This document shows positions 45,472 through 53,963 of a DNA stretch of 64,000 nt, one piece after another; within the stretch, counting starts at the first letter, position 1; the number at the start of each line of letters is the position of its first letter. A program made the translations under genes and the position numbers. Origin of the DNA: Halioglobus sp. (GTDB lineage Bacteria > Pseudomonadota > Gammaproteobacteria > Pseudomonadales > Halieaceae); the NCBI GenBank assembly GCA_020443425.1, contig JAGRIE010000010.1, forward strand, positions 1 through 64,000, written 5' to 3'. The notes under the pieces are model-generated. The model worked only from the letters and a program-made list of their open reading frames with translations, did no database searches and was not told the DNA's origin.

Positions 45472-46245
45472 TCAGCCCCAGGTCTTCCAGGGGGCAGCGC
45501 CCCGCTTCCAGAGATCTTCGAGATTGTTCCTGTCGCGCAGTGTATCCATACACTGCCAGTAGCCTGTGTGCTCGAACGCCATCAGCTGTTCATCTTCGGC
45601 CAGTCGCATCAGCGGCTGCTGCTCCCATACGGTGCTGTCATCCTCAAGGTAATCCAGCACACCCGGTGACAGCACAAAAAAGCCGCCGTTGATGAACGCA
45701 CCATCACCCACCGGCTTTTCGTTGAAACGCGTGATGCGCCCGCCCTCGATGCCCAGCGCACCAAAACGGCCCGGAGGGGCCGCGGCAGTCAGCGTCGCCA
45801 GCTTGCCGTGCGACTTATGGTAGGCAATGGACGCGCTGATATCCACGTCGCTGACGCCGTCGCCATAGGTGAAGCAGAACGCCTCTTCATCCTTCAGGTG
45901 CTCGCCGACGCGCTTCAGTCGCCCGCCCGTCATCGTCTGCTCACCGGTATCAATCAGCGTGACGCGCCACGCCTCGGTGCGCCTGTCCAGCACTTCAAAG
46001 GAGTTGTTCTTCAGGTCAAACGTGACATCAGAGGTGTGCAGGAAATAGTTCGCGAAGTACTCCTTTATCACATACCCCATATAGCCGCAGCAGACGATGA
46101 AATCATTCACACCGTGCTGGGAGTACATCTTCATAATGTGCCACAGCATCGGCTTCCCGCCGATTTCCACCATGGGCTTGGGTCTGGAGGAGGTTTCCTC
46201 ACTCAGGCGCGTACCGAGACCGCCAGCAAGAATGACTGCTTTCAT
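45472..46245 (-). CDS. rfbF: Glucose-1-phosphate cytidylyltransferase
   Basis: 257 residues, normal length. [18 protein letters not shown] is the nucleotidyltransferase P-site, [18 protein letters not shown] follows, and [13 protein letters not shown] is near the end. It makes CDP-glucose for RfbG. It is first in the operon, with a GGGAAAAATT ribosome site, and faces a 373-base divergent promoter region. Confidence 0.96.
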   Translation of the reverse strand: MKAVILAGGLGTRLSEETSSRPKPMVEIGGKPMLWHIMKMYSQHGVNDFIVCCGYMGYVIKEYFANYFLHTSDVTFDLKNNSFEVLDRRTEAWRVTLIDTGEQTMTGGRLKRVGEHLKDEEAFCFTYGDGVSDVDISASIAYHKSHGKLATLTAAAPPGRFGALGIEGGRITRFNEKPVGDGAFINGGFFVLSPGVLDYLEDDSTVWEQQPLMRLAEDEQLMAFEHTGYWQCMDTLRDRNNLEDLWKRGAAPWKTWG

Positions 46246-46618
46246 AATTTTTCCCAGTTGCTGAATCGATGTACCACACTACGGCCGTTGGTGAAGCAAA
46301 AACACTGTCCCACAAGGTCGAACGAGACTGCAGACAGGCAGTGTCGCATCTGTGACCAGTATACTGACGCAGGTTACAGTTTTCACCTCCATTCAGGAGC
46401 CGCTGCAGATGCGCGCTGTCAACGCACCATCTCCGTGCATAAACCTCGCGCAGCTTCCGTTACAAAAAACCAGCAAGACATATGCCACACTTACGGTTTA
46501 CATTTCGCGTTGCAGTATAAATCAGCCGGGGGTTCACGGTACTATGGACACCTGCCTGAGCGCTTGTTGCAGCTCGCCATCCGTGACCCAGCGCACAAAA
46601 CCGACCACGAGGACTGAC
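46246..46618. other. Divergent intergenic region of the polysaccharide locus
   Basis: 373 bases between rfbF and the TIM-barrel-like gene, with no convincing gene. An open frame from 46352 continues into the downstream gene but is not protein-like until ATG 46619. The region is A/T-richer in places and probably contains both promoters. ACACTG and CAGTGT lie about 40 bases apart near its left end. No JUMPstart element was found. Confidence 0.45.
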
Positions 46619-47797
46619 ATGCCAGACACCCGAACCCAAGCCACGTCGGCCGGCCTGCCCCTGCTATTGCTGGCGCTCATCACTGTTTTAACGCTGCCGG
46701 CCCCGGCGGCAAGCAGCGCCGAAAGTAGCCGCGACGCGTCGCAGGAGCAACCCGCCCGGACTCCCGCGACCCGGCCATTCCTGATGGGCTTCACGCCGTT
46801 TCATTTCAGTTGGGTCGAGGACAGGATCACCGAAACCTATGCCATGGTCTACGAGCACTCGGACCTGATCGCCTACCACTTCGACGAGGGAGTGCCGTGG
46901 CCGGAAGCCTATGCCGGCAGACCCTATCACGACCACGTCGAGCAGGAGCTGAAGTTCCGGCAGGAGCAGATGAAGCCTGGTGGCAAAGTGTATGTAGCGA
47001 CAACCCCGATCAATTTTGCACGCGACGGCCTCGCCGACTACTGGGAGGAGAAGGAACAGATAGACCGCCCGCAGGGCTGGGAGGACAAAGCACTGGATGA
47101 CCCGCAGGTCATCGACGCCTATATCAGGTACTGCGAGCGGCTTATCGATACCTTCAAGCCCGTGTACTTTGTTTACGGCGTGGAGGTGAACCTGCTGGCA
47201 GCGAATAATCCCGAAGCCTACAAGCGGTTCCAGACACTGGCCGCCGCTGTCTACCCGGCACTCAAAAAGAAATACCCCGACCTGCCGATCGCACTGTCCT
47301 TCTACCTGCACCCGCCCAAACGCTGGGAGGAGACGCGCGAACAGGTGGCACCGCTATTGCCCTTCACCGACCTCTACGCCGTCAGCACCTATCCGTACAT
47401 GGCCGTTGGAGATGACGGTTTCGAGGTGGATGAAATCCCGCAGGACTGGCTGCAGCAGACCCGTAAAATCGCACCCGGCAAACCTTTCGCGATCGCGGAG
47501 AACGGCTATATCGCGGAAGACTTCAGCGTGCTGACGAAAACCATGGCGAGCTCTCCCGACGCGCAAAAGCGCTATGTAGAGCGTATGTTGCGAGAAGCTG
47601 ACGAACTCGATGCCCAATTTGTGATCTGGTTCGTGGTAGCGGATTACGATGAGTTATGGGGCGTGCTAAAGTGGATGGTAATGTTTAACCCCCTGATGCG
47701 CGCCTGGAAAGATACCGGACTGTATGACGGCGACCTGAACCCGCGACCTGCCCTGCAGGTGTGGGATGACTGGTTGGCAAAACCCGTCAGGCAGTGA
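46619..47797 (+). CDS. Secreted TIM-barrel glycoside-hydrolase-like protein
   Basis: 392 residues from ATG 46619. A signal peptide spans about residues 1-35 (hydrophobic LLLLALITVLTLPAPAAS). The mature protein has the layout of a clan GH-A (alpha/beta)8 enzyme: candidate acid/base E189 in GVEVN after strand 4 and candidate nucleophile E294 in AIAENGYIAE after strand 7, 105 residues apart. HFDEGVPW near residue 85 is shared with its paralogue at 56509. Resemblance to GH53-like proteins is general only. Its stop overlaps the flippase start. Confidence 0.72.
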   Translation: MPDTRTQATSAGLPLLLLALITVLTLPAPAASSAESSRDASQEQPARTPATRPFLMGFTPFHFSWVEDRITETYAMVYEHSDLIAYHFDEGVPWPEAYAGRPYHDHVEQELKFRQEQMKPGGKVYVATTPINFARDGLADYWEEKEQIDRPQGWEDKALDDPQVIDAYIRYCERLIDTFKPVYFVYGVEVNLLAANNPEAYKRFQTLAAAVYPALKKKYPDLPIALSFYLHPPKRWEETREQVAPLLPFTDLYAVSTYPYMAVGDDGFEVDEIPQDWLQQTRKIAPGKPFAIAENGYIAEDFSVLTKTMASSPDAQKRYVERMLREADELDAQFVIWFVVADYDELWGVLKWMVMFNPLMRAWKDTGLYDGDLNPRPALQVWDDWLAKPVRQ

Positions 47798-49122
47798 CCA
47801 TCAGCGGCGAGCGCGAGGCTCCCGTTATTACTCAATCTGAAAAGAAAAGTTCTGGTGGTCTGCTGGCCGTTGCCAAAGTCATTCTCGGCAACGGCAGCTA
47901 TGTGGCGCTGGGCTTTCTTGCCAATGTCGTCTCTGCAAATGGATTGAGCCCCGCTCAGTTCGGCCTGGTCTCCATCGCGCTGGCGACCCTGAATGTGTTG
48001 CAGGAGATATGCGGCAACGGGCTGGACCTGGGCATGGTCAGGCTCGCCGCGCCGCATCTGGAGAAAAACCCCGGTGCGGCTGCGGCCTACTACCGCGCTG
48101 CGCTGCAGATCAAGTTGCTGGTCAACGGTGGTGTCGCCCTGCTGTTGTATGTTCTGGCGCCGCAGATCGCGCTGCTGGTTTTCGAAAATGCCGATATGAC
48201 GCCGATGCTGCGCTGGGTCAGCTTCGGCCTGATGGGCGCCTGCATGTACAACTATATGCTGGCGCGGGTGCAGGCCGAGGAGCGGTTCAGCCTCTATGCG
48301 GTTTTGCGCGCCAGCAACAATATCGGCAAGCTGCTGGTGCTCGGCGGCATCTGGCTGCTGGACATATTTACGCCGGACAGTGTACTGGGCGCGTGGATGG
48401 GTGCCTTTTTCATCGGCTATGTGCTGTCTCTCGCACTGGGCGCAAGCCGCCACAGCGCCAGGGCTGAAGGCCCGTATATCGGCAGGGAGTACTGGGCCGG
48501 TATTATCAGTTTCAGCAAATGGGTTATCGCCTCGTCGTTCCTTTTCAGCCTGTACTCGCGTATCGACATGCTGATACTGTCCCGCTTTGTCGATGCGGCA
48601 GAGATAGGCCAATACGCTGCGGCCTGGAATATCACCTTCATCATCGACCTGATGACGTACTCGGTCATCATTGCGCTGCTGCCGCAGGCCGTCAAAATAC
48701 GCCATCACTCAGATTTCCCGGACTACCTCAAGAAGACGTTCGCGATCTGCCTGCTGCTGGCGGCGGGCCTGACGCCGCTGTTCTTGTTGTCCAACTGGTT
48801 CTTCGCTGTATTTTTCCCGGCCTACACGGGTTCGGCGGGCCTGTTCCGCATCCTGTTTGTGGGCGCGATCATCACGCTGCTGTTCCACCCGCTGTACCTG
48901 ATCCTCTACGCGCGTAACCGCGTCAGTCGGCTGGCGGTTATCAACCTGTTCCTCGTCATTTTCTGCACCATACTGGGCCTCTCTGTCATTCCCACGTACG
49001 GCGCAGAGGGCGCAGCCTGGGTGACCGTGACAGGGCGGGTATTCTCCTCAGTTCTAATCTGCTATTTTGTTCATCTGGAACTGCAGACTATTTTTTCCGA
49101 AGACAAGGTGCAGGCGGCATAG
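47794..49122 (+). CDS. Polysaccharide flippase (Wzx/MATE-like)
   Basis: 442 residues from GTG 47794, which overlaps the preceding stop (GTGA). About 12-14 membrane helices with the Wzx pattern: an early ANVVSANGLSPAQFGLVSIALATLNVL segment and a central WVIASSFLFSLYSRIDMLILSRFVDAAEIGQYAAAW motif typical of oligosaccharide flippases. It moves lipid-linked repeat units across the inner membrane. The next gene is the ligase/polymerase-type protein, one base after its stop. Confidence 0.9.
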   Translation: MTISGEREAPVITQSEKKSSGGLLAVAKVILGNGSYVALGFLANVVSANGLSPAQFGLVSIALATLNVLQEICGNGLDLGMVRLAAPHLEKNPGAAAAYYRAALQIKLLVNGGVALLLYVLAPQIALLVFENADMTPMLRWVSFGLMGACMYNYMLARVQAEERFSLYAVLRASNNIGKLLVLGGIWLLDIFTPDSVLGAWMGAFFIGYVLSLALGASRHSARAEGPYIGREYWAGIISFSKWVIASSFLFSLYSRIDMLILSRFVDAAEIGQYAAAWNITFIIDLMTYSVIIALLPQAVKIRHHSDFPDYLKKTFAICLLLAAGLTPLFLLSNWFFAVFFPAYTGSAGLFRILFVGAIITLLFHPLYLILYARNRVSRLAVINLFLVIFCTILGLSVIPTYGAEGAAWVTVTGRVFSSVLICYFVHLELQTIFSEDKVQAA

Positions 49123-49123
49123 T

Positions 49124-50584
49124 ATGGACGGCGCTACCCAACCCAACACATCCCTGCGCATCTTCACACTGGCATTCTTTGTCGGCTTACTTGCATCAGC
49201 GGCCTTCATAATCGATAAGCCACTGTTCTTCGCCGCCGCAGTAGTGGGGCTGGTCGGCGTTATTCCACTGCTGCAGAATCCGCGACTGGGCCTCTATCTC
49301 ACCATTGCCACCGTGCCGCTGGATGAAGTCGGTGAACTCGGCCAGATCCTGCCGATGATCGACATCTCCATCACCAAGATATTCGCGCTGGTTACACTGA
49401 TGGCCTGGGCGCTGAACCTGGCCATGAAGAAGCTCACCATCCTGTGGCGCTGGCAGGTCGGCGTATTGCTGATCTACTGGCTGTGGGGCGCATTGACACT
49501 GTTTGACGCACTGGACACCAAACGCGGCCTGCAGGAGTTGATCATCCAGGGCACGACCATCCTGTTCCTGGTGATGGTGTTCAATCTGTTGCGCACCAAG
49601 CGCCAGTTGCTGATCGCGATACTGGCTTTCACCACTGTCAGCGCCGGCACCTTCGCCTACGCCGGGGTGCAGCGGTTCCTGCCCGGTGCGGAGATTGCAG
49701 AGCGCGTCGGCTGGCTGGAGGAAGGCGAAGCGACCGCCGGTGTCGAGATCAGTGGTATCGAGGAAGGCAGTGTCGGCACGGTGAAGCGCAGCACAGGCAC
49801 CTCGGCCCACTCCAATGTGCTGGGCACCAGTACCGGACTGCTGGTGCCGGTGCTGCTCGCGCTGATGCGACTGACACCCTATCGCCTTTACAAGGCACTG
49901 GCACTGGCGGGTATCGCCTGCTGCCTGGTCGGTCTCATCGATTCACTGTCGCGCACAGGCATGCTGACCTGGGCGATCATATTCCCGATGCTGCTGTTGT
50001 CCGGGTTGCTGGTCATTACACCGCTGCGCGTTGCGCTGGCAGCGGTGGCCGGCCTGCTCAGCCTGCCGTTCCTGCCCGAAGGCGTCACCCGCATCTTTGA
50101 CCCGAGGAACTACCTCTCCAGCCAGAGTGTCAGTGTCAGCGAACGCTTCAAGCTTTGGGATGCTGCGTTCCGCGCCTTTCTGGAAAACCCGATCACCGGC
50201 TTTGGCTTCGGTGACAACCGCGGTATTTTCGAGTTCTACCACAACCCCTGGAACCCTGGCCTGCTGACCGTGCACAGCACCTACCTGCAGGTACTGATTG
50301 AAACCGGTATCGTTGGCCTGCTGATCCTGCTGTTCTTTTTCTATTGCATGCTGCGCATGTTCTGGCGCGCTGCGAGCCTGTACCGCAGGCAGGGGGATGC
50401 CTTTGGCTGGAACCTCAGCATCGCGGTCCTGATCAGCCTGACAGCTTTCCTGATCATGGGCGCCATCGCCTTCGACTTCATGCGCATCGGCTTCAAGAAT
50501 ATGTGGTTTCTGATTGGGTGTGGTGTCGTGCTCTACAACATCGCCATACGGCAGGAAAAAGCAGCAGCCCTGCATCGAGCCTAG
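49124..50584 (+). CDS. O-antigen ligase/polymerase family membrane protein (Wzy/WaaL-like)
   Basis: 486 residues from ATG 49124. About 11-12 membrane helices with a large periplasmic loop around residues 180-270. The loop holds RSTGTSAHSNVLGT, and LIDSLSRTGMLTWAIIF follows, the Wzy_C-type region with the conserved arginine. NPITGFGFGDNRG and HSTYLQVLIETGIVGLL are also family marks. It polymerises or transfers repeat units at the outer face of the inner membrane. Polymerase and ligase cannot be told apart here. Confidence 0.88.
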   Translation: MDGATQPNTSLRIFTLAFFVGLLASAAFIIDKPLFFAAAVVGLVGVIPLLQNPRLGLYLTIATVPLDEVGELGQILPMIDISITKIFALVTLMAWALNLAMKKLTILWRWQVGVLLIYWLWGALTLFDALDTKRGLQELIIQGTTILFLVMVFNLLRTKRQLLIAILAFTTVSAGTFAYAGVQRFLPGAEIAERVGWLEEGEATAGVEISGIEEGSVGTVKRSTGTSAHSNVLGTSTGLLVPVLLALMRLTPYRLYKALALAGIACCLVGLIDSLSRTGMLTWAIIFPMLLLSGLLVITPLRVALAAVAGLLSLPFLPEGVTRIFDPRNYLSSQSVSVSERFKLWDAAFRAFLENPITGFGFGDNRGIFEFYHNPWNPGLLTVHSTYLQVLIETGIVGLLILLFFFYCMLRMFWRAASLYRRQGDAFGWNLSIAVLISLTAFLIMGAIAFDFMRIGFKNMWFLIGCGVVLYNIAIRQEKAAALHRA

Positions 50585-50614
50585 TGCTGCTTCTCCCTCA
50601 GTTCCGGCTCAGCG

Positions 50615-52786
50615 CTAGTGCTTGTTGAGCATTGCGCCCAACACCTTGACACCTGATTGCCGCAGACGCGATACCGTCGCCTCTGCTGCATCGCGCTGGC
50701 TCTTACCTGCCTCCAACACCACCATACAGCCGTCCGCCGCCTGTGCCCACAGCGTGGTCAGCGGAGACAGGGTTGCCGGCGGCGCATCAATCACTACGTA
50801 ATCGTAGTGGTCGCGCAGCAAATTGAAGGTCGCATTGACCTGGGACGGACTCAGGTTTCCGGACGTGAAACGCCCCACCCGGCCCACGTTCAGCAGATGC
50901 GGCGCGCCAACACCCAGCGGCATCACCGTATTTTCCAGCGTCTCCTGCCCCAGCAGGAGATCCACAAAACCCGGCACCGGCTCATTGCCGGAGGCGTTGT
51001 TGCGGGCGTGTACATTGCCATCTATGAACAGCACCCGGCGCTGTGGTGTGCGTGCCAGGCAGACGGCGAACCACCAACTGATGGTGGAGTTCCCGGCCCC
51101 GGACTCGGCCGCAGAGAACACCATGATTTTGGAATCGGACTCGGGCAGGTTCAAATTCATCTGCGCCTGTGCCTGCAAAAAGGTATCTTCCAGTTCTGCC
51201 GGCATCACAAACTCGTAGGGGCGCAGGCCGGTCAAATCTGTGGAGAGACCGTCGCGGCTGGCCGCCGACTGCAGGCGCACCTGCCAGGTTGTGCCATCCC
51301 AGGGCTCGCAGGCCAGCACCTCAAAATCCTCTATCACGCGGACACTTTTCGCAGCGAGGAAAGGGGAGTTGAGCGCCACCTTTACGATATCGCCCTGCCG
51401 GATGAGCTCACCAGAAGCGCCGTTGTTGTACTCCAGCTTCATACCGCCTTCGGACAGGTTGGCTGTGTAGGCGGTGAAGCGATCCCCGGATGCCAGTTCC
51501 ACCTCGACCGGAAACCGGCCACCGACGCGCTCGTGCGCGCGCCTGTCATCAAACTCAGCGCCGCTTGCATTGCTGCTGCGTCCGGAAGCGGTCGCGCCAC
51601 CTGCAGACAGTCGCTCAAACGTGTTCTCAAGCGCACTCTTGGGCTGTTTGTTTCTCATAAGTTTTCCGTATGTCTTCTCAAGACGCTGTATCGCTGCTGC
51701 TGCGGAATAATTCCGGTAGCAATTGTCACGGGCCTGCTCGCCGAGTCGCTCCGCCAGAGCGGGATCCTGGATGAGTTGCTCGATTGCAGCTGCCAGCGCT
51801 TTTGCATCTGCCGCGGGCACAAACAGCCCGGACTCACCATCGCTGAGTATTTCACCCACACCAGACACAGGTGAGGCCACAATTGGCACACCCATAGCCA
51901 TTGCCGAATATATCACCATCGGCGTGCCCTCCGCGGATGAAGGGAACGCAAAAACATCCAAACCTGCGAGCACCGACACAAAATCCTCACAGTAGCCCGG
52001 CATCAGCACCACATTCTCCAGATTGGCCTGGCGAATCTGTGTCCGCAGCGCATCGCCAAGCGGACCGTCGCCGACAATCAGGAAGCGCAGCGCGGGGTAT
52101 TTACGCGTCAGCAGACCCGCCGCTTCCACCAGCGTAGCCTGTTCTTTCTCGGGCCACAGCCGTGCAATATTCCCCACCACGAAAGCGTCTTCTTCGAGGT
52201 TGAGCATCTTTCTCGCCTGCGCCCGCGTCGGCGCGGCAGCGTAGGGCTCAAGATCGATACCCGAGTACATATACATGCACTTGGAAGCGGGCACCCCGCG
52301 CTCCAGTGTTTCCACATGGGTGTTGCGCGACACACTGATCACGAGGTCGGCGGCATGCATCAAGCGCGCGCGGATCGCCTCGAGAATCTTGCGCTTCAAT
52401 TCGGCCGGGTGCCAGGCGTGGTTTGATATCACCAGCGGGGCCCCGGTGAGCCAGGAGACAATGATGGCGACCAGGTCAGAGCGCGTATCGTGGCTTTGCA
52501 GCACCGGGTTGGGCGCTTTCCTGACACGACGCCAGAGGTGGTAGACCGCCCCAGGCAGATTGCGCAGATTGCCCCAGGGCAGCATTTCACAGTGTATTCC
52601 CTGCTCCTGCAGGAATTTCACCGAGCGCTCGTGCATCCCCCGCCGCTCGCTGAACACCTGCAGCCGCGGCTGGTAGTGATCAGCATCGGCGTACTTGAAC
52701 CAGCCGACCAGTGTTGTCTCAATGCCACCCAGGTAGTTCGAGTTGCGGACGTGGAATACCGTTATGCGATCACTGGATTCAGGCAT
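50615..52786 (-). CDS. Fusion: GT4 glycosyltransferase - PilZ domain - BY-kinase-like pseudo-ATPase
   Basis: 723 residues from ATG 52786, one uninterrupted frame. Residues 1-376: GT4 glycosyltransferase (NYLGGIE at 17-23, DGPLGDALR, EGTPMVIYSAMAMG; the second Glu of EX7E is Ser). Residues ~410-505: PilZ domain with R416-A-H-E-R420 and N443-L-S-E-G-G448, both c-di-GMP motifs intact. Residues ~550-723: CpsD/Wzc-type ATPase fold, with Walker A region SGAGNST at 562-568 (lysine replaced by asparagine), a weak Walker A' FIDGN at 588-591, an intact Walker B VVIDAPP around 667, and no tyrosine tail. Met377 begins MRNKQPKSALENTF and looks like an ancient gene start, so fusion or a one-base indel is possible. 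Overlaps the upstream GT gene by 8 bases. Confidence 0.8.
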   Translation of the reverse strand: MPESSDRITVFHVRNSNYLGGIETTLVGWFKYADADHYQPRLQVFSERRGMHERSVKFLQEQGIHCEMLPWGNLRNLPGAVYHLWRRVRKAPNPVLQSHDTRSDLVAIIVSWLTGAPLVISNHAWHPAELKRKILEAIRARLMHAADLVISVSRNTHVETLERGVPASKCMYMYSGIDLEPYAAAPTRAQARKMLNLEEDAFVVGNIARLWPEKEQATLVEAAGLLTRKYPALRFLIVGDGPLGDALRTQIRQANLENVVLMPGYCEDFVSVLAGLDVFAFPSSAEGTPMVIYSAMAMGVPIVASPVSGVGEILSDGESGLFVPAADAKALAAAIEQLIQDPALAERLGEQARDNCYRNYSAAAAIQRLEKTYGKLMRNKQPKSALENTFERLSAGGATASGRSSNASGAEFDDRRAHERVGGRFPVEVELASGDRFTAYTANLSEGGMKLEYNNGASGELIRQGDIVKVALNSPFLAAKSVRVIEDFEVLACEPWDGTTWQVRLQSAASRDGLSTDLTGLRPYEFVMPAELEDTFLQAQAQMNLNLPESDSKIMVFSAAESGAGNSTISWWFAVCLARTPQRRVLFIDGNVHARNNASGNEPVPGFVDLLLGQETLENTVMPLGVGAPHLLNVGRVGRFTSGNLSPSQVNATFNLLRDHYDYVVIDAPPATLSPLTTLWAQAADGCMVVLEAGKSQRDAAEATVSRLRQSGVKVLGAMLNKH

Positions 52787-53927
52787 GACGTTTCCGACCC
52801 AGCGCAGCGGACGGGCGAGTACTGTACAGCTGCTCATACAACGCCAGCGACTGCTCGGCCGTGCGGCGCCAGGTGAACTGCGCCGCGCGCAGCAGACCCT
52901 TTTCACGCAGGCTGTGCTGCAGCGACTCATCCGTCGCCACGGCGTTCATCGCGGCGGCGATATCGTCCACGGACTCCGGGTTCACCAGCAGCGCGGCATC
53001 GCCACCGATCTCTTTCATTGAGGAATTATTGGACGTGATCACCGGCGTGCCGGCCGCCATGGCTTCCACGATCGGCAGCCCGAAGCCCTCCCACAGCGAG
53101 GGGTACGCCAGGGCAACTGCACCGGAGTAGAGTTGCGGCAGTTCGCTCATCGGGGATTTACCGAGGTCGACCACGTCCCGCTCCAGGCCGTGCTGGCGGA
53201 TAACATTGTCTGCCTCCTGCGCCGCCCAGGTGCGCTCACCGGAAAATACCAGCTGCATATCCATTTTTGACTCCGCGCGGAACCGGGCAAAGGCCTCGAT
53301 AATCCGCACGATATTCTTGCGCCGCTCCCAGCGTCCGGAGAACAGGAAGTAGGGCCGGTCGATACCATAGGTAGCCTGCACGAAACGCCGCGACTCTTCC
53401 TTGTCCAGCGGCTGGAAGGCATCGCTGGCGCCGAGATGGGTGACCGCCAGGCGATCCTCGCTGACCTTATAGCGCTCCCTGACGACCTGGCGGATGTGAT
53501 CGGAGATACAGACTATCAGCTCGGATTTTGCGATCGCGCGATTGGTCAGTGTGGTCAGCCGCAGGCGAATGGCCGGTGGGAACAGTTCCGGGTGCTCGAT
53601 CATGCTTGAGCACACCAGCGTAAATGCATAGGGCTCGGGTGAAAACGGCGGGGGAACATAGGTCGCGTGCCATACATCCGCCCGGGAGCGCCGCATCTGC
53701 AGCGGCAGGGACGTCAGCATACTCACCGGCCGGATGCTGGGCGACAGCGCCCGGGCGGTGAAATTCTCCTGCTTTACCAGGCGCTCGGGCCCTTTGCCGA
53801 AGAGGGTCAGCAGCTCGTACTCGTTGACTTTATCAATCGCCGCAAGGTGCTTGACGAGTTCCATCTCATAGCGTTCCGGACCGCCAGAGTCGCTGCCGAC
53901 ACTGCCAAGGAACATACCGATCTTCAT
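52779..53927 (-). CDS. GT4 family glycosyltransferase
   Basis: 382 residues. The N-terminal SVGSDSGGPERYEMEL glycine-rich loop, FLFSGRWERRKNIVRIIEAF as the donor-domain entry, and the complete EX7E motif in PSLWEGFGLPIVEAMAAGTPVIT mark a retaining GT-B glycosyltransferase. It adds a sugar to the lipid-linked repeat unit at the cytoplasmic face. It is immediately upstream of, and overlaps, the GT-PilZ-kinase fusion gene. Confidence 0.93.
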   Translation of the reverse strand: MKIGMFLGSVGSDSGGPERYEMELVKHLAAIDKVNEYELLTLFGKGPERLVKQENFTARALSPSIRPVSMLTSLPLQMRRSRADVWHATYVPPPFSPEPYAFTLVCSSMIEHPELFPPAIRLRLTTLTNRAIAKSELIVCISDHIRQVVRERYKVSEDRLAVTHLGASDAFQPLDKEESRRFVQATYGIDRPYFLFSGRWERRKNIVRIIEAFARFRAESKMDMQLVFSGERTWAAQEADNVIRQHGLERDVVDLGKSPMSELPQLYSGAVALAYPSLWEGFGLPIVEAMAAGTPVITSNNSSMKEIGGDAALLVNPESVDDIAAAMNAVATDESLQHSLREKGLLRAAQFTWRRTAEQSLALYEQLYSTRPSAALGRKRHA

Positions 53928-53963
53928 TCTGGTCCCCTATTTACTCAACCTGCTATACAAGGC

